Positions 26,501-34,366 of a stretch of 64,000 nucleotides of DNA are shown here, in pieces. The translations under genes were made by a program, and so were the position numbers. The stretch is from Puniceicoccaceae bacterium K14 (GTDB taxonomy: Bacteria; Verrucomicrobiota; Verrucomicrobiia; Opitutales; Opitutaceae): positions 1 through 64,000 of the forward strand of contig JAKYXN010000015.1 of NCBI GenBank assembly GCA_022538095.1. Direction: 5' to 3'. Position 1 is the first letter of the stretch, and each line of letters starts with the position of its first letter. Below the pieces are notes generated by a model, which was not told the DNA's origin, searched no databases, and saw only the letters and a program-made list of their open reading frames with translations.

Positions 26501-28610
26501 TAGGTTCGATGGGGTTGCTTCCGGGCGGCGGCGGTGTTTTTGTTCCTTGAACCCCTGTTTCCTCCATGATGCCGCCGCCAACGTTTCCTTCTGGAAGTTG
26601 GTAAATCATTACAAGCAGGTCTTGGGCTTTACCTGCTTCTTCAGTGATATTCTTCAGGAAACCTACGGTGCGGGGTGTTTGTCCAGATAAGAAGGTCGTG
26701 CGGTTGTCGAAGGGTTTTATACCCCACTTGAGAAGCACTTCGTCAACGGTTTTGAATTCGGCTTCTTTGAAGCCTCTGATTGGGTTGCCTTCGAATCCGG
26801 CGAGGGAAAGGAGTTTTAATTCGAGGTGAGAGGGATTGGCTTTGAGAGAGTCGATATCAATGGTGCCGAGGTGCCATGTGAAAGTGACGGACTCGTCTGG
26901 CTGGAGGGTCTTTGGATTTGGCTTATTGGTTTCTGGGTCGATGCCGGCGGAGGTGCTGTAGGCGATTTCGACGAGGGGGACATTGGGTTGTTGAGGGTTG
27001 AGGCTTGTTATGAGTGAAAGGACTTTGTCGGCGCCGGGAACATCGAGGTTGTCTATGGGTTGGTCGCTCTTGTTTGTCAGTGTCGCCTTAATTTCGATAC
27101 AGTCGGTCCAGTCGCTGTCTTCGGTGCGGTTGGCTTCATATTGTAGGCAGTCTGCTGTCTTTTTGGAATCTGCGGTGAGGTTTAGGACTGTATCCTTCGG
27201 GGTGATTAAGATGTCGGTGACGATGGGTTGCACGATGACGCTGGATGAGGCGACGAGAGATGTTTTTTCGCCTTGAGCGTCGACCACTTCGGCAGAGGTA
27301 AAGAGCTCTACGAATGCCCGTTTTTCGGCGAGCATTTGGATTTCAATCGTTTTGCTGCGGTCGTCTGGTGAAAGAATAAAAGGAGGAACATCGACTGTTT
27401 CGTCAACTAGGAGGACGCCTTCTCTGTCTGTGACGATGTAGGGGTTGTCGAGAGTGACGGTGATGGGCTCTTTCTTGTTGCTGCGAATGGAGATCGTCGC
27501 AGTGATGACGTCGGTGGGCTCGTAGTTGCCTTCGGGTACGCTAAGGGAGAAGGTGATTTCAGGTAATTCTATTTTCCAGCCTTGCAGATTAGCGGTGTTC
27601 CCTGTGCGGGTCCTGCCGACTATGACGCGACCGTCTTCGGAAATGGCATCCACGAAGGTGAGGTCGGCTCCGTTGAAATCGACGCCGTGATCGGTCTCGA
27701 GGAATTGCTTGAGGTCACGCATTCCAGTTTCTTCGGTCCAGATGAAGGCCTTGTCTGCTGAGCGGCCGACGACGATTTCTCCATCGCCGGAGACGTCTAC
27801 TGCACTGCTTCTCGAGAAAGTGTTGGTGCCGGTCGTTCCTAGGTTGCCGAGTTCTTTTACGGTACCGTCTTTCCACAAAACGGCGTAGTGGGTCTGATTG
27901 GAGAATACGTAGGAGAGGCCGACTGTCACGGAGCCATCTGCGGAGGTGGCGGCGGGGAAACCGTGGTAGGCGGAGGCAGCGATTGGCCATATGGGGTCTA
28001 CGAAGTCGGGCAGAGCGGTGGTGGCTCCGTTTTCCGAGCGGAAGGGACGAGCAACGGCGATTCCTATTCGGTCGCGGATATCTGAGGATGTCATGTAGCC
28101 GAAGGCGGTTTTTCCATCATTAGTGATGGCGTGGACAAATCGGCTATTGTTGATGTTGGTGATTGGGAGGTCGGGAAGGATTTGGACGTTTCCGTTTTCT
28201 AGTATTGCGGGTTGTTTGATGGGGAAGGCACCATTGACGCCACCGATGATCTTACCGTCGGCGGAGATGACTTTGTTTGCGAAATTGGTGGGACTAGTGG
28301 TGAGGGTTCCGTCTTTTAGGGCAGAGTTGCTATCTATGATGGTGGTGCCGTCTCCTGAGATGACTATGTAGCCGCCGCCATTGTTTATGGGCGCGTTCAG
28401 TTGGGGGAGTGCGGTTACGACCCCGTCTTTCCAGCTAGCGGATCCAAAGGGCGAAAATTGGCTGTACCCAACAAGAATGGTACCGTCTGCCGAGAGGTCC
28501 GATGCAGTGAAACCTTCAAGGAGTGTGAAGGATTGGCCTCGTATGGATGGGGCAAGAGTGGCTACGAGGTAGATACAGAAAGATAGGATGATGCGGAAAG
28601 AGAGCGACAT
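23574..28610 (-). CDS. Giant secreted HAF-repeat protein with unassigned central region
   Basis: The 1678-residue protein has a signal peptide ending near S-I-R-G-Q. Residues about 30-345 form a propeller of HAF repeats (S-G-D-G-E-I-V-V-G-R-S, F-I-W-T-E-E-T-G-M-R-D-L, I-S-E-D-G-R-V-I-V-G). Ig-like beta domains follow to about 640. The region about 800-1500 is unassigned; it contains helices and two similar motifs, V-N-D-I-D-I-D-F-L near 1063 and V-T-G-D-I-D-F-L near 1220. Calcium-binding TSP3-like repeats (D-T-D-E-D-G-L-T-D-S-E-E) lie near 1570-1610. The last 70 residues are the shared 'V-E-V-S-R-D-L ... Y-Y-R-V-R-L' module. Probably surface-attached or released; the function of the centre is unknown. 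Confidence 0.7.
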   Translation of the reverse strand: MSLSFRIILSFCIYLVATLAPSIRGQSFTLLEGFTASDLSADGTILVGYSQFSPFGSASWKDGVVTALPQLNAPINNGGGYIVISGDGTTIIDSNSALKDGTLTTSPTNFANKVISADGKIIGGVNGAFPIKQPAILENGNVQILPDLPITNINNSRFVHAITNDGKTAFGYMTSSDIRDRIGIAVARPFRSENGATTALPDFVDPIWPIAASAYHGFPAATSADGSVTVGLSYVFSNQTHYAVLWKDGTVKELGNLGTTGTNTFSRSSAVDVSGDGEIVVGRSADKAFIWTEETGMRDLKQFLETDHGVDFNGADLTFVDAISEDGRVIVGRTRTGNTANLQGWKIELPEITFSLSVPEGNYEPTDVITATISIRSNKKEPITVTLDNPYIVTDREGVLLVDETVDVPPFILSPDDRSKTIEIQMLAEKRAFVELFTSAEVVDAQGEKTSLVASSSVIVQPIVTDILITPKDTVLNLTADSKKTADCLQYEANRTEDSDWTDCIEIKATLTNKSDQPIDNLDVPGADKVLSLITSLNPQQPNVPLVEIAYSTSAGIDPETNKPNPKTLQPDESVTFTWHLGTIDIDSLKANPSHLELKLLSLAGFEGNPIRGFKEAEFKTVDEVLLKWGIKPFDNRTTFLSGQTPRTVGFLKNITEEAGKAQDLLVMIYQLPEGNVGGGIMEETGVQGTKTPPPPGSNPIEPKLFKIPAEGDGSEIQVDSFFRTIQFERATTGKIGYGVRLWTIDPDTGVVTNADGQSAVEDGWQEEYRILISGNTPPSDLSVPLQECLSFGFPTWLCAVSNGIYSEAIEGVWMMSILAKDIVVEGNKARYRLMTYESWLLKNGWDALLGDQEAKDALYMDAYNQYKNLVNIGVMAGEGASNAPMAFEQFSIAAGSALGKFFKAVEDGNVREVQLQVGHFFGANPDLALEPLIALRTISNLRKSLKLATQGIDGDLASIKIRQEIKRKSDTIENRIAAAEADPNTRHLYKALAAGDELTDAQLLRIYGVSKKELADLQKIAFDNNITLGFRSRHPRAAELLTPPARAHPKPHALETFKTVNDIDIDFLGYRKDAAGIIEIVEPPAGLGDLSGKQLSEGIDGYMSTLRQNNPRLQESEVLFAETKERLKRRIQEWQGPAQDQIKVLEADIPEVNINVNFAGEKQFVHDVIEDKGAKEIRKITRDRIEGGVPDPAFPGTSRRAWEVKMTGPNGSPPLPVTGDIDFLAILDSGGMLLTDPDVQIAVYKQLAEAVGMQHGESFTFSLQQAREKFLRCCTEGGEPIITVSPVGEQRPTAGFFVDNMSTMPQGPNAALLGPRKTIPKRDDNGFFKLDESGNPILVEIRHADASGEFPLFNGSAALLSIPRNFQNRFSPLIWTKTFKRFLNRRLYFLPSYLTQIIRNDSETQIQSFSSKPQVLAVDDPPIFSIDAPVIQVNGGGDPFFNTGALSVWTEEDGWQEITGPQAIAFGDPDRIDLAPMASVVGGAAAGDTRIEISSLEDQEISGDYFQAGDRVTLNPGGANQEFAIVKELGSLVFTTSLKFDHDPGEPVVFVERGVIDTDEDGLTDSEEGEIGTNPENSDTDGDGMQDGDELVYGTNPLDASSRFEILSFGVAANGESVTLSWVSATDRSYLVEVSRDLDPNSWEEIQLVPGNEMETATITNLEEGENAIYYRVRLGY

Positions 28611-28781
28611 TTATTCGATTGCTAAGGATGGAGGAAGAATCGGCGAATGGGAATTTTACAAATTTATGGTCTCAATGAGAGCCGACTTTTTAGGTGTAGT
28701 TTGGAGAGATGAGCCCCTTTGTTTGGTTGTTTAGAGCGGGGGATCGCAGAGTCTATCTAATGAAATTTGGATGTCTTTCTT

Positions 28782-31700
28782 TTATTGGTTTTCAGAACTG
28801 ACTGATATACGGAAATATGTAGGATCAGGATCGATACATTGGATGAGCGTTTCCTTACCATCGATTATTTGGGACTCATCGGTGACGTCTACCCAATCGG
28901 AGAGATTAGAGCTTTTTTCTAGTATCCAATCTGAAAGTCCGGTTGACCAAGTGATCTCTGCTTTGGTGGGGTCCGAAGACGGATTTATTGCCAAGTCGAT
29001 ATCGGCTTCTGCACTTTCAATTTGTACTGGGACGATGCTGGTACTTATAGTGCCGTTCACTTGGAGATCGGTATCCCCACGTTGGCCATCTACGAAATGG
29101 AGGCGTATACGATCGTCGAGTATCTCGGCGCCTGTACTGCCATCGTAGGAGAATTCGTACCAATGGGCTTCAGGGTCGCTCAAAGTTGCGCCGAAATACC
29201 AAATTTCCGTAAGTGTGGAATTGATTGGTAGTAGAATATCAATGACCGTGGTATTTCCTGGGAAGTTGGCTATGCCGAAATCGATCATTCCAAGAGGGGC
29301 TGTGATATTGGAAAAAGCGATCCAGTCGGGTCCGTAGGGAGATACATCCACAAGGTTCGCGCTTAGGCTGTCTGTTACGATCGTTAAAAAATCACCCGTG
29401 TAAGTTGGGAAGGAAGTGACCCAATCTTGTTCGGAATCTAAGATGCCATCGCCGTTCCCGTCGCCGAATCCTTCCTCGGCGAGAACGGATACATCGGATG
29501 AGAGCTTAGCAAAAGTGGAGGTGGTCGAACTCGTAGAGGCGTTACCATTTGGAACCAAGTCTTCGACTTCATCGCTGAGGCCATCGGTATCGGTCGAAGT
29601 GGAACCTTCGACAATGGTAGCTCTGCTAAATTCCGAAGTGCTTCCATCTTCCGCGGTAGCGGTGGCATTCACGTAGTCCCCAGGTGTGGCGGAAGCGGCG
29701 ATTTGGAGATCGAACTTAGATAACCCAGCAGGTCCGAGAACAACGGTACCTTGGCCAATTTGAATTCCGGATTGGTAGAAATCTAAAGTGTAGGTCGTAT
29801 TTAGAAAATGTTGGGCGGTATCGAGAAAGCCTGACAGGGAAGTTCCCGAATTTGTAGATTGAACCACGTTGATTAGAGGGTAGTTTTGTTGATTGTTACC
29901 GCCGGTGTCTGGGTCTCTCTTATCGTTTCTGTCAGGATCCCGAAGTCCTCGTAATTTAGTATCGCCATAAGAGTTCCTTGATGCAGTGCCCCAAAGTTCG
30001 ATACGAGTACGTGACCCTTCGTGACTATTGTAACGGAAGGTGTTTCCGACGCCTAAACCGCAGAGGATAGCGCCATATTGCGTATTGATAAATCGGTTGC
30101 CCAATTCGGCGGATTCTCCTCCGATAAGGTTGTTGTCGCCGTCGACGACGACTCCCCAACGAGCCTGTCTCACATCTTCAGTGCCCCCAAACGAGTTCTC
30201 TGTCATTGTATTTGCGAATCCTTGGATTGTTACGCCAGACTCTACACAATCTAGGAAAACGTTGTTCTTAGAAATGCTATTCTCCGATGCTTCTTTGTCG
30301 ACAAAGACACCATCCAGCAGATCTCGAAAACGATTTCCTTGAACCTTGTTGTTTATAGCCCCGGGTCCGCCGATTGTGATGCCGCCCGCGCGTACAGGAT
30401 CTCCATTGATGTCGATTGCTGTGCCTAATCCGTGTATTTGATTTCCTAAGGAAGGTGTTTCGCCTCCGATGAGATTATTCGCTGAGTCACTGATTCGAAT
30501 GTTTCCGCCTGGTACGTTTCTTAAACTCGGTGATTCCGTTTCGGGGTCATATCCCAGATTGTTACTTTGAACGACTGTGTTGGTAGTGCCTGGACCAACC
30601 ATTATTATTCCACCCCAGTTGTTTCCAGAAATCCTGTTTCTCGAAACGACATTTGAAGGGGCGTTCTCGATGACAATTCCGCCGGCGCTCCTCGTCCACC
30701 AAATTGGATCGAAAATAGTTGCTAATACAAAATCAAGGTCAGGTGGCCCATTTCCTAGGTTTCCTTCTAAACCGCCTGGAGAAGTCGCTGAATTCTCCGC
30801 GATTTCTACGTTTGTGAAAATGGAGGCATTACCGGCTGCGTTCGTCCCGATCTGGTTGTCTTCTATGATGTTTCCAAAAGCGTTACTCCCTTTCATGGCA
30901 ACGCCGGCCCACCAATTTCCTGAGAGTAAACAATTTGAAACAGTGTTATCGGGTGTGTTATCAATAAATACTCCTGCCCCTTGTATCGAACGACTATTCG
31001 TCCCATCAACGTTCGTTCCGATAAAACAGAAGTCTATTGTGTTTCCTCCGAGCTCCCGAAGCACGATTCCATGAGATAGGTTTTGGCTGTTGAATTGGCC
31101 TCTATCTATGGGGTCCGCTCCACTGATGACGAGTCCTCGGATGAGGCAGTCTCCTCCAGTAATCGTCAAACCGGCATCGCCGCTAAATTGTAGCCATATT
31201 GGAGGAGTTGTCGAACTTGGGTCCTGGGTCATCCCATCAATTTCTACCAGATCTGTAATAACGGGTAGCTCGAAGACTTCGCCGAGGTTAACAGGTGATG
31301 GTCCTTCAATATCGAATTCGATGCGATCTAATCCTAGCTCTTCGTTAGCCGCCTCGATGGCCGCTCGAAGCGAGATTTGCTCGCCGGGCTCATTTAGATC
31401 GACATCAATGACGCCGTCATTCGGGTCCGCATCTGCATCATCTCCAACAACGTTAACTACGATAGCCTCTCGAGGGGTAATATCTAATTCCAGTAACCAC
31501 GGTTCGATGTTTTCGCCATCGAGGTCTCCCCAACCGGCGATGAATCTACCGTCGGTGGAAATCGCGGTCGCTTGTTCTGGGCTCCAGTATTCAAAATCCC
31601 ATTCTATTCCCGCGTTAATGGCTGCTTCGACAATCGTTATGATACCGTTTTCTTCCGTCCAGATAAACGCGAAGTAGTCATTCACAGCTGGAGCGCTTGC

Positions 31701-32423
31701 GCTGTAGACTATATTTATATATCCAACCACGACCGATCCATCTCCCGATACGGCTAAAGCATACATATCCACCCGGTGAAAGTCCTCTGTTCCCTCGATC
31801 AAAGGGAAAATGATTTCCGTATCTTCTGTCCAAACGGCGGCCTTTGCGGTTGTGTCGCCAGGGAGTCCTGGATACTTCACTCCCACGAATGTACTGCGAT
31901 CTGCTGATACTGCATTGACTCTAAAGTTAGTGAAGTCTCCCACCTCCCTCCATTTGCCGTTTGCCAGTTGGATCGCCGACATCTCGTCATTGAGTTCAAT
32001 GACGGACCCATCGACTGAAGGAGTGACTTCGACTACGTCACCATTTTCGTCTTTATCAATCAATTCCCACTTGACTGGTTCGATCGGTAAAAAAAGACCT
32101 TCATCATTCGTTAGACGTTGTTCTCCCAAGATCGTGCGACCGTTGGGTGAAATATAGTTGGCGCTGAAAAGTGGGAGGTCGGTGAATTCTCCGTCTTTCC
32201 ACTTCCAGGCGTTATCAGGGTACGACACTGATCCATTGAATTGGCGAAAATTCCCAACAACAGTTCCTTCGTCACTGATGCCGAGGGCTAGAGTGTCCCA
32301 AATACCACCGTCGAACGGAGGAATTCCATTCGTGTGCCCCAGCCACTTAAAGGATTGGGCGGATGCCCGTTGGCAAGCGAAGAAGGCCGCAACACTTAAT
32401 ATGAGTAGTAAGGTGAATCTCAT
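28782..32423 (-). CDS. Secreted HAF-repeat, CSLREA, beta-helix protein with choice-of-anchor U-like domain
   Basis: The start at 32423 (MRFTLLLILSVAAFF) gives a good signal peptide; an ATG 11 codons upstream is less likely. The product has 1213 residues. HAF repeats occupy about 25-315 (S-G-D-G-S-V-V-V-G-Y, F-I-W-T-E-E-N-G-I). A CSLREA-type motif follows near 350 (I-S-L-R-A-A-I-E-A-A-N-E). Beta-helix repeats run to about 850. Near residues 1010-1130 a domain with H-W-Y-E-F, T-G-A-E-I and L-H-F-V-D-G-Q-R-G-D-T-D-L matches the choice-of-anchor U pattern. The C-terminus carries the E-K-S-S-N-L-S-D-W ... Y-F-R-I module. It resembles a fusion of the two other giant types in this window. Confidence 0.75.
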   Translation of the reverse strand: MRFTLLLILSVAAFFACQRASAQSFKWLGHTNGIPPFDGGIWDTLALGISDEGTVVGNFRQFNGSVSYPDNAWKWKDGEFTDLPLFSANYISPNGRTILGEQRLTNDEGLFLPIEPVKWELIDKDENGDVVEVTPSVDGSVIELNDEMSAIQLANGKWREVGDFTNFRVNAVSADRSTFVGVKYPGLPGDTTAKAAVWTEDTEIIFPLIEGTEDFHRVDMYALAVSGDGSVVVGYINIVYSASAPAVNDYFAFIWTEENGIITIVEAAINAGIEWDFEYWSPEQATAISTDGRFIAGWGDLDGENIEPWLLELDITPREAIVVNVVGDDADADPNDGVIDVDLNEPGEQISLRAAIEAANEELGLDRIEFDIEGPSPVNLGEVFELPVITDLVEIDGMTQDPSSTTPPIWLQFSGDAGLTITGGDCLIRGLVISGADPIDRGQFNSQNLSHGIVLRELGGNTIDFCFIGTNVDGTNSRSIQGAGVFIDNTPDNTVSNCLLSGNWWAGVAMKGSNAFGNIIEDNQIGTNAAGNASIFTNVEIAENSATSPGGLEGNLGNGPPDLDFVLATIFDPIWWTRSAGGIVIENAPSNVVSRNRISGNNWGGIIMVGPGTTNTVVQSNNLGYDPETESPSLRNVPGGNIRISDSANNLIGGETPSLGNQIHGLGTAIDINGDPVRAGGITIGGPGAINNKVQGNRFRDLLDGVFVDKEASENSISKNNVFLDCVESGVTIQGFANTMTENSFGGTEDVRQARWGVVVDGDNNLIGGESAELGNRFINTQYGAILCGLGVGNTFRYNSHEGSRTRIELWGTASRNSYGDTKLRGLRDPDRNDKRDPDTGGNNQQNYPLINVVQSTNSGTSLSGFLDTAQHFLNTTYTLDFYQSGIQIGQGTVVLGPAGLSKFDLQIAASATPGDYVNATATAEDGSTSEFSRATIVEGSTSTDTDGLSDEVEDLVPNGNASTSSTTSTFAKLSSDVSVLAEEGFGDGNGDGILDSEQDWVTSFPTYTGDFLTIVTDSLSANLVDVSPYGPDWIAFSNITAPLGMIDFGIANFPGNTTVIDILLPINSTLTEIWYFGATLSDPEAHWYEFSYDGSTGAEILDDRIRLHFVDGQRGDTDLQVNGTISTSIVPVQIESAEADIDLAINPSSDPTKAEITWSTGLSDWILEKSSNLSDWVDVTDESQIIDGKETLIQCIDPDPTYFRISVSSENQ

Positions 32424-32595
32424 AATTGATTGGATGATGGTTACAGCTTTAAGCATAAGGCTTTCAGAAAATTGAAAGATTTTGAGCTCGCTGGCTCGGC
32501 TTGAAAGTAGATGCGGGAGTTGTCCCCTTCATCTCATATTAATGGTGTTCAGTTGGAGAGCTGATACTGTTGGAGTGTAGGCCGATTGAATAAGA

Positions 32596-32750
32596 AAATT
32601 AAAGGCACTTACAAGTGGCTGTTCAAGTGCTCTTTGGCGATCTGGCTCTTTTTGCGTGATCCCTTTAGGGGATTCTTGCATGAACTGATCTTGGATAAGA
32701 GTGTAAGGCATTAGTTTTTCGAAGGAGAGCCCTATGGCTTCTGGCAAGGA
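32596..32750. repeat. Imperfect direct repeat, copy A (pairs with 33816-33970)
   Basis: This stretch and 33816-33970 share an ordered series of words in the same orientation, including TTACAAGTGG, TTAGGGGATTCTTGC, AGTGTAA and CTAGTTT-like/TTAGTTT stretches, with gaps between them. Copy A lies upstream of the 28782-32423 gene and downstream of the chimeric gene; copy B lies just upstream of the chimeric gene. The two copies therefore bracket that gene. The 466-bp gap 32424-32889 has no other convincing gene; a small G+C hairpin (GGAGG 32834-32838 with CCTCC 32851-32855) is also present. Confidence 0.6.
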
Positions 32751-32889
32751 AGGTTTTCGAGCTCGTCCTTTTTGAAGAGCAAACGTTTCGGTCGACCGTC
32801 CTCTACCTTGGTGCCCTCGTTTGTAAACATCGTGGAGGTGTCACCAGGTCCCTCCGTTTTTGCTTCGGGGCGCTGCTGTTTTAACGCGT

Positions 32890-33741
32890 TTACCCAAACC
32901 TTTTCAGGGCCTTTACTATCGGTTCGACTTCTTTGAAATCTCTGAAGTGAGGCTTCCTATTCTGTTTGGTGAATAGGTGAGGCTTTCTGCCAATTCCGAT
33001 GAGGGGAATTTCCAATTCGTGACTGGCCTTAATATCCCAAGAGGCATCGCCAAAATAAACGCAGTCGGAAAGCGGATACGAAGCGCGTTTAGCAGCTAGC
33101 GGGATAATGTCTTTTCGTTTAGGCGTATCGCTGGAAGGCGTCTCTTGATAGTTGGTGAAACCAAATTTGCCCGATCCAAATGCGGCGATGCCTAGCTGCC
33201 CTTTGCCGATACTGTTGTTTCCTATCGACGAGAGTGTTTTGCCATTGGCAAGGATTGTGAGTTGTTGTCCGTCTTCTTTGATTTGAATACGAATGGGTTT
33301 GTTTGGTTTGGCACCGACGGAGCTTGATTGAGAGAGTTGAAAGCCGTCGTTATCTTTAAGATACATGTCAATGGACCCATTGCAGCCAGCTACTATGAGG
33401 TAATAGGAACGAGTCGATTCCTGAAAGCCATAAAGTAGGCCAGCTCTGCTTTCTGGGTCCATGTGTTCGGTAAATATCTCGACCTCCGCAGTACGCTTGC
33501 CGAAAGCGCTCTTGTTGGCGGCTGTGTAGAAGTAGCGAATGTCGTTGGGGTCGCTTGCTTGATTTTCTAGCCAGTAAACGTTATCGACGGTGGAACCTGA
33601 CCACCCATCGACGGCTCCCTCGAAGAGAAAGTCACTGAGAGGCCCCATGCCACTTGGCTGGGAATCGCGGCTGCCACAGCCGCTTAGAAAACAAAGGGCA
33701 AGAATTGCGAAGAAGAACAAGGGAATGCAGGTTTGTTTCAT
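32890..33741 (-). CDS. Chimeric gene: lipoprotein N-terminal half joined to a HAD-phosphatase tail
   Basis: The start at 33741 (MKQTCIPLFFFAI) gives a signal peptide with lipobox L-S-G-C; an ATG 18 codons upstream is less likely. Residues about 20-205 are nearly the same, in protein and in DNA, as residues 35-220 of the lipoprotein at 17201-18925 (for example F-T-N-Y-Q-E-T-P-S-S). After that point the sequence switches to C-V-Y-F-G-D-A-S-W-D-I-K-A-S and I-P-L-I-G-I-G-R-K, then F-K-E-V. That is the last 60-70 residues of a HAD hydrolase (motif IV with G-D-x-x-x-D), without motif I, the D-x-D-x-T nucleophile. The product is therefore probably not a phosphatase. It may be a recombination product still expressed as a lipoprotein, or a pseudogene. 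Confidence 0.75.
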   Translation of the reverse strand: MKQTCIPLFFFAILALCFLSGCGSRDSQPSGMGPLSDFLFEGAVDGWSGSTVDNVYWLENQASDPNDIRYFYTAANKSAFGKRTAEVEIFTEHMDPESRAGLLYGFQESTRSYYLIVAGCNGSIDMYLKDNDGFQLSQSSSVGAKPNKPIRIQIKEDGQQLTILANGKTLSSIGNNSIGKGQLGIAAFGSGKFGFTNYQETPSSDTPKRKDIIPLAAKRASYPLSDCVYFGDASWDIKASHELEIPLIGIGRKPHLFTKQNRKPHFRDFKEVEPIVKALKRFG

Positions 33742-33815
33742 ATCGGATGATTGGTTGTCAGTTGGAGGGCTGATGGCTTGAGAGAGAGGGGGCATTAATA
33801 ACCTACGGCAGGTGG

Positions 33816-33970
33816 AAATTAAAAGTGTTTACAAGTGGATAATCAAGAATCCTTTGATTGTCTTTGATCTTTTTATTAGGAGCCGTTAGGGGATTCTTGC
33901 GTGATAAGAGTCAGGGGAAAAGTGTAACTCACTAGTTTATTCACGGAGATCCCTAGGGTTGCCAATGAGG
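33816..33970. repeat. Imperfect direct repeat, copy B (pairs with 32596-32750)
   Basis: Second copy of the repeat, 20-170 bp upstream of the long ORF start of the chimeric gene, in the same orientation as copy A. It occupies the left part of the gene-free stretch 33742-34219. The remaining 33971-34219 has G+C-rich words weakly similar to 32780-32880 (for example a shared CCAG-TCCCTC word near 34100 and 32845), but no gene that I can support. Confidence 0.6.
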
Positions 33971-34219
33971 GAATATCTTGCTGATCGCCAACACTCGCTA
34001 GGCTTCGTCCGGGAGGTTTGACGGGTGGCGGGTATCGCTTGTAGGTGGCAGTCCTATTTTTTGATCTTGTGCTCGCTTGAAAGGCGCGCGGCTATGCGAC
34101 CAGATCCCTCTGCTTTGCTCGGCGGCGAGTTATTGGGTGGGCACATTCGAGATATTGTTTTGTTTGCCTAGGGTCTTCAATCTATCGTTTCTTGCTGGCA
34201 TTGCTAAACGGACAAAAAA

Positions 34220-34241
34220 CGCTCGGAGTTTTATCCGAGCG
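34220..34241 (-). terminator. Rho-independent terminator of the HemS-like operon
   Basis: CGCTCGGA (34220-34227) pairs perfectly with TCCGAGCG (34234-34241) around a 6-base loop. On the minus strand the stem is followed by six Ts. It lies about 30 bp past the stop of the 29-residue ORF, closing the operon that starts near 35523. Confidence 0.85.
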
Positions 34242-34270
34242 CTTTTACTACTATCGTATCTGAGAAATGC

Positions 34271-34360
34271 TTAAGAAAACATGTGTATCATATATATGAA
34301 TATGATTAAAGCTGCAAGAGGACCTGCGATGCTTATCGTTGTGCGTCTTATATTATCCAT
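34271..34360 (-). CDS. 29-residue single-span membrane protein
   Basis: ATG at 34360 opens a 29-codon frame ending TAA at 34271. It has the N-terminal charges M-D-N-I-R-R and one hydrophobic span (ISIAGPLAALIIFIYMIHMF). It starts 6 bp after the stop of the HemS-like gene and ends just ahead of the operon terminator, so it is positioned as the last gene of that operon. Positive residues before the span suggest the N-terminus stays inside. I know no family for it. The tight spacing and the good membrane span make a chance ORF less likely, but expression is unproven. Confidence 0.5.
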   Translation of the reverse strand: MDNIRRTTISIAGPLAALIIFIYMIHMFS

Positions 34361-34366
34361 AAAGTC

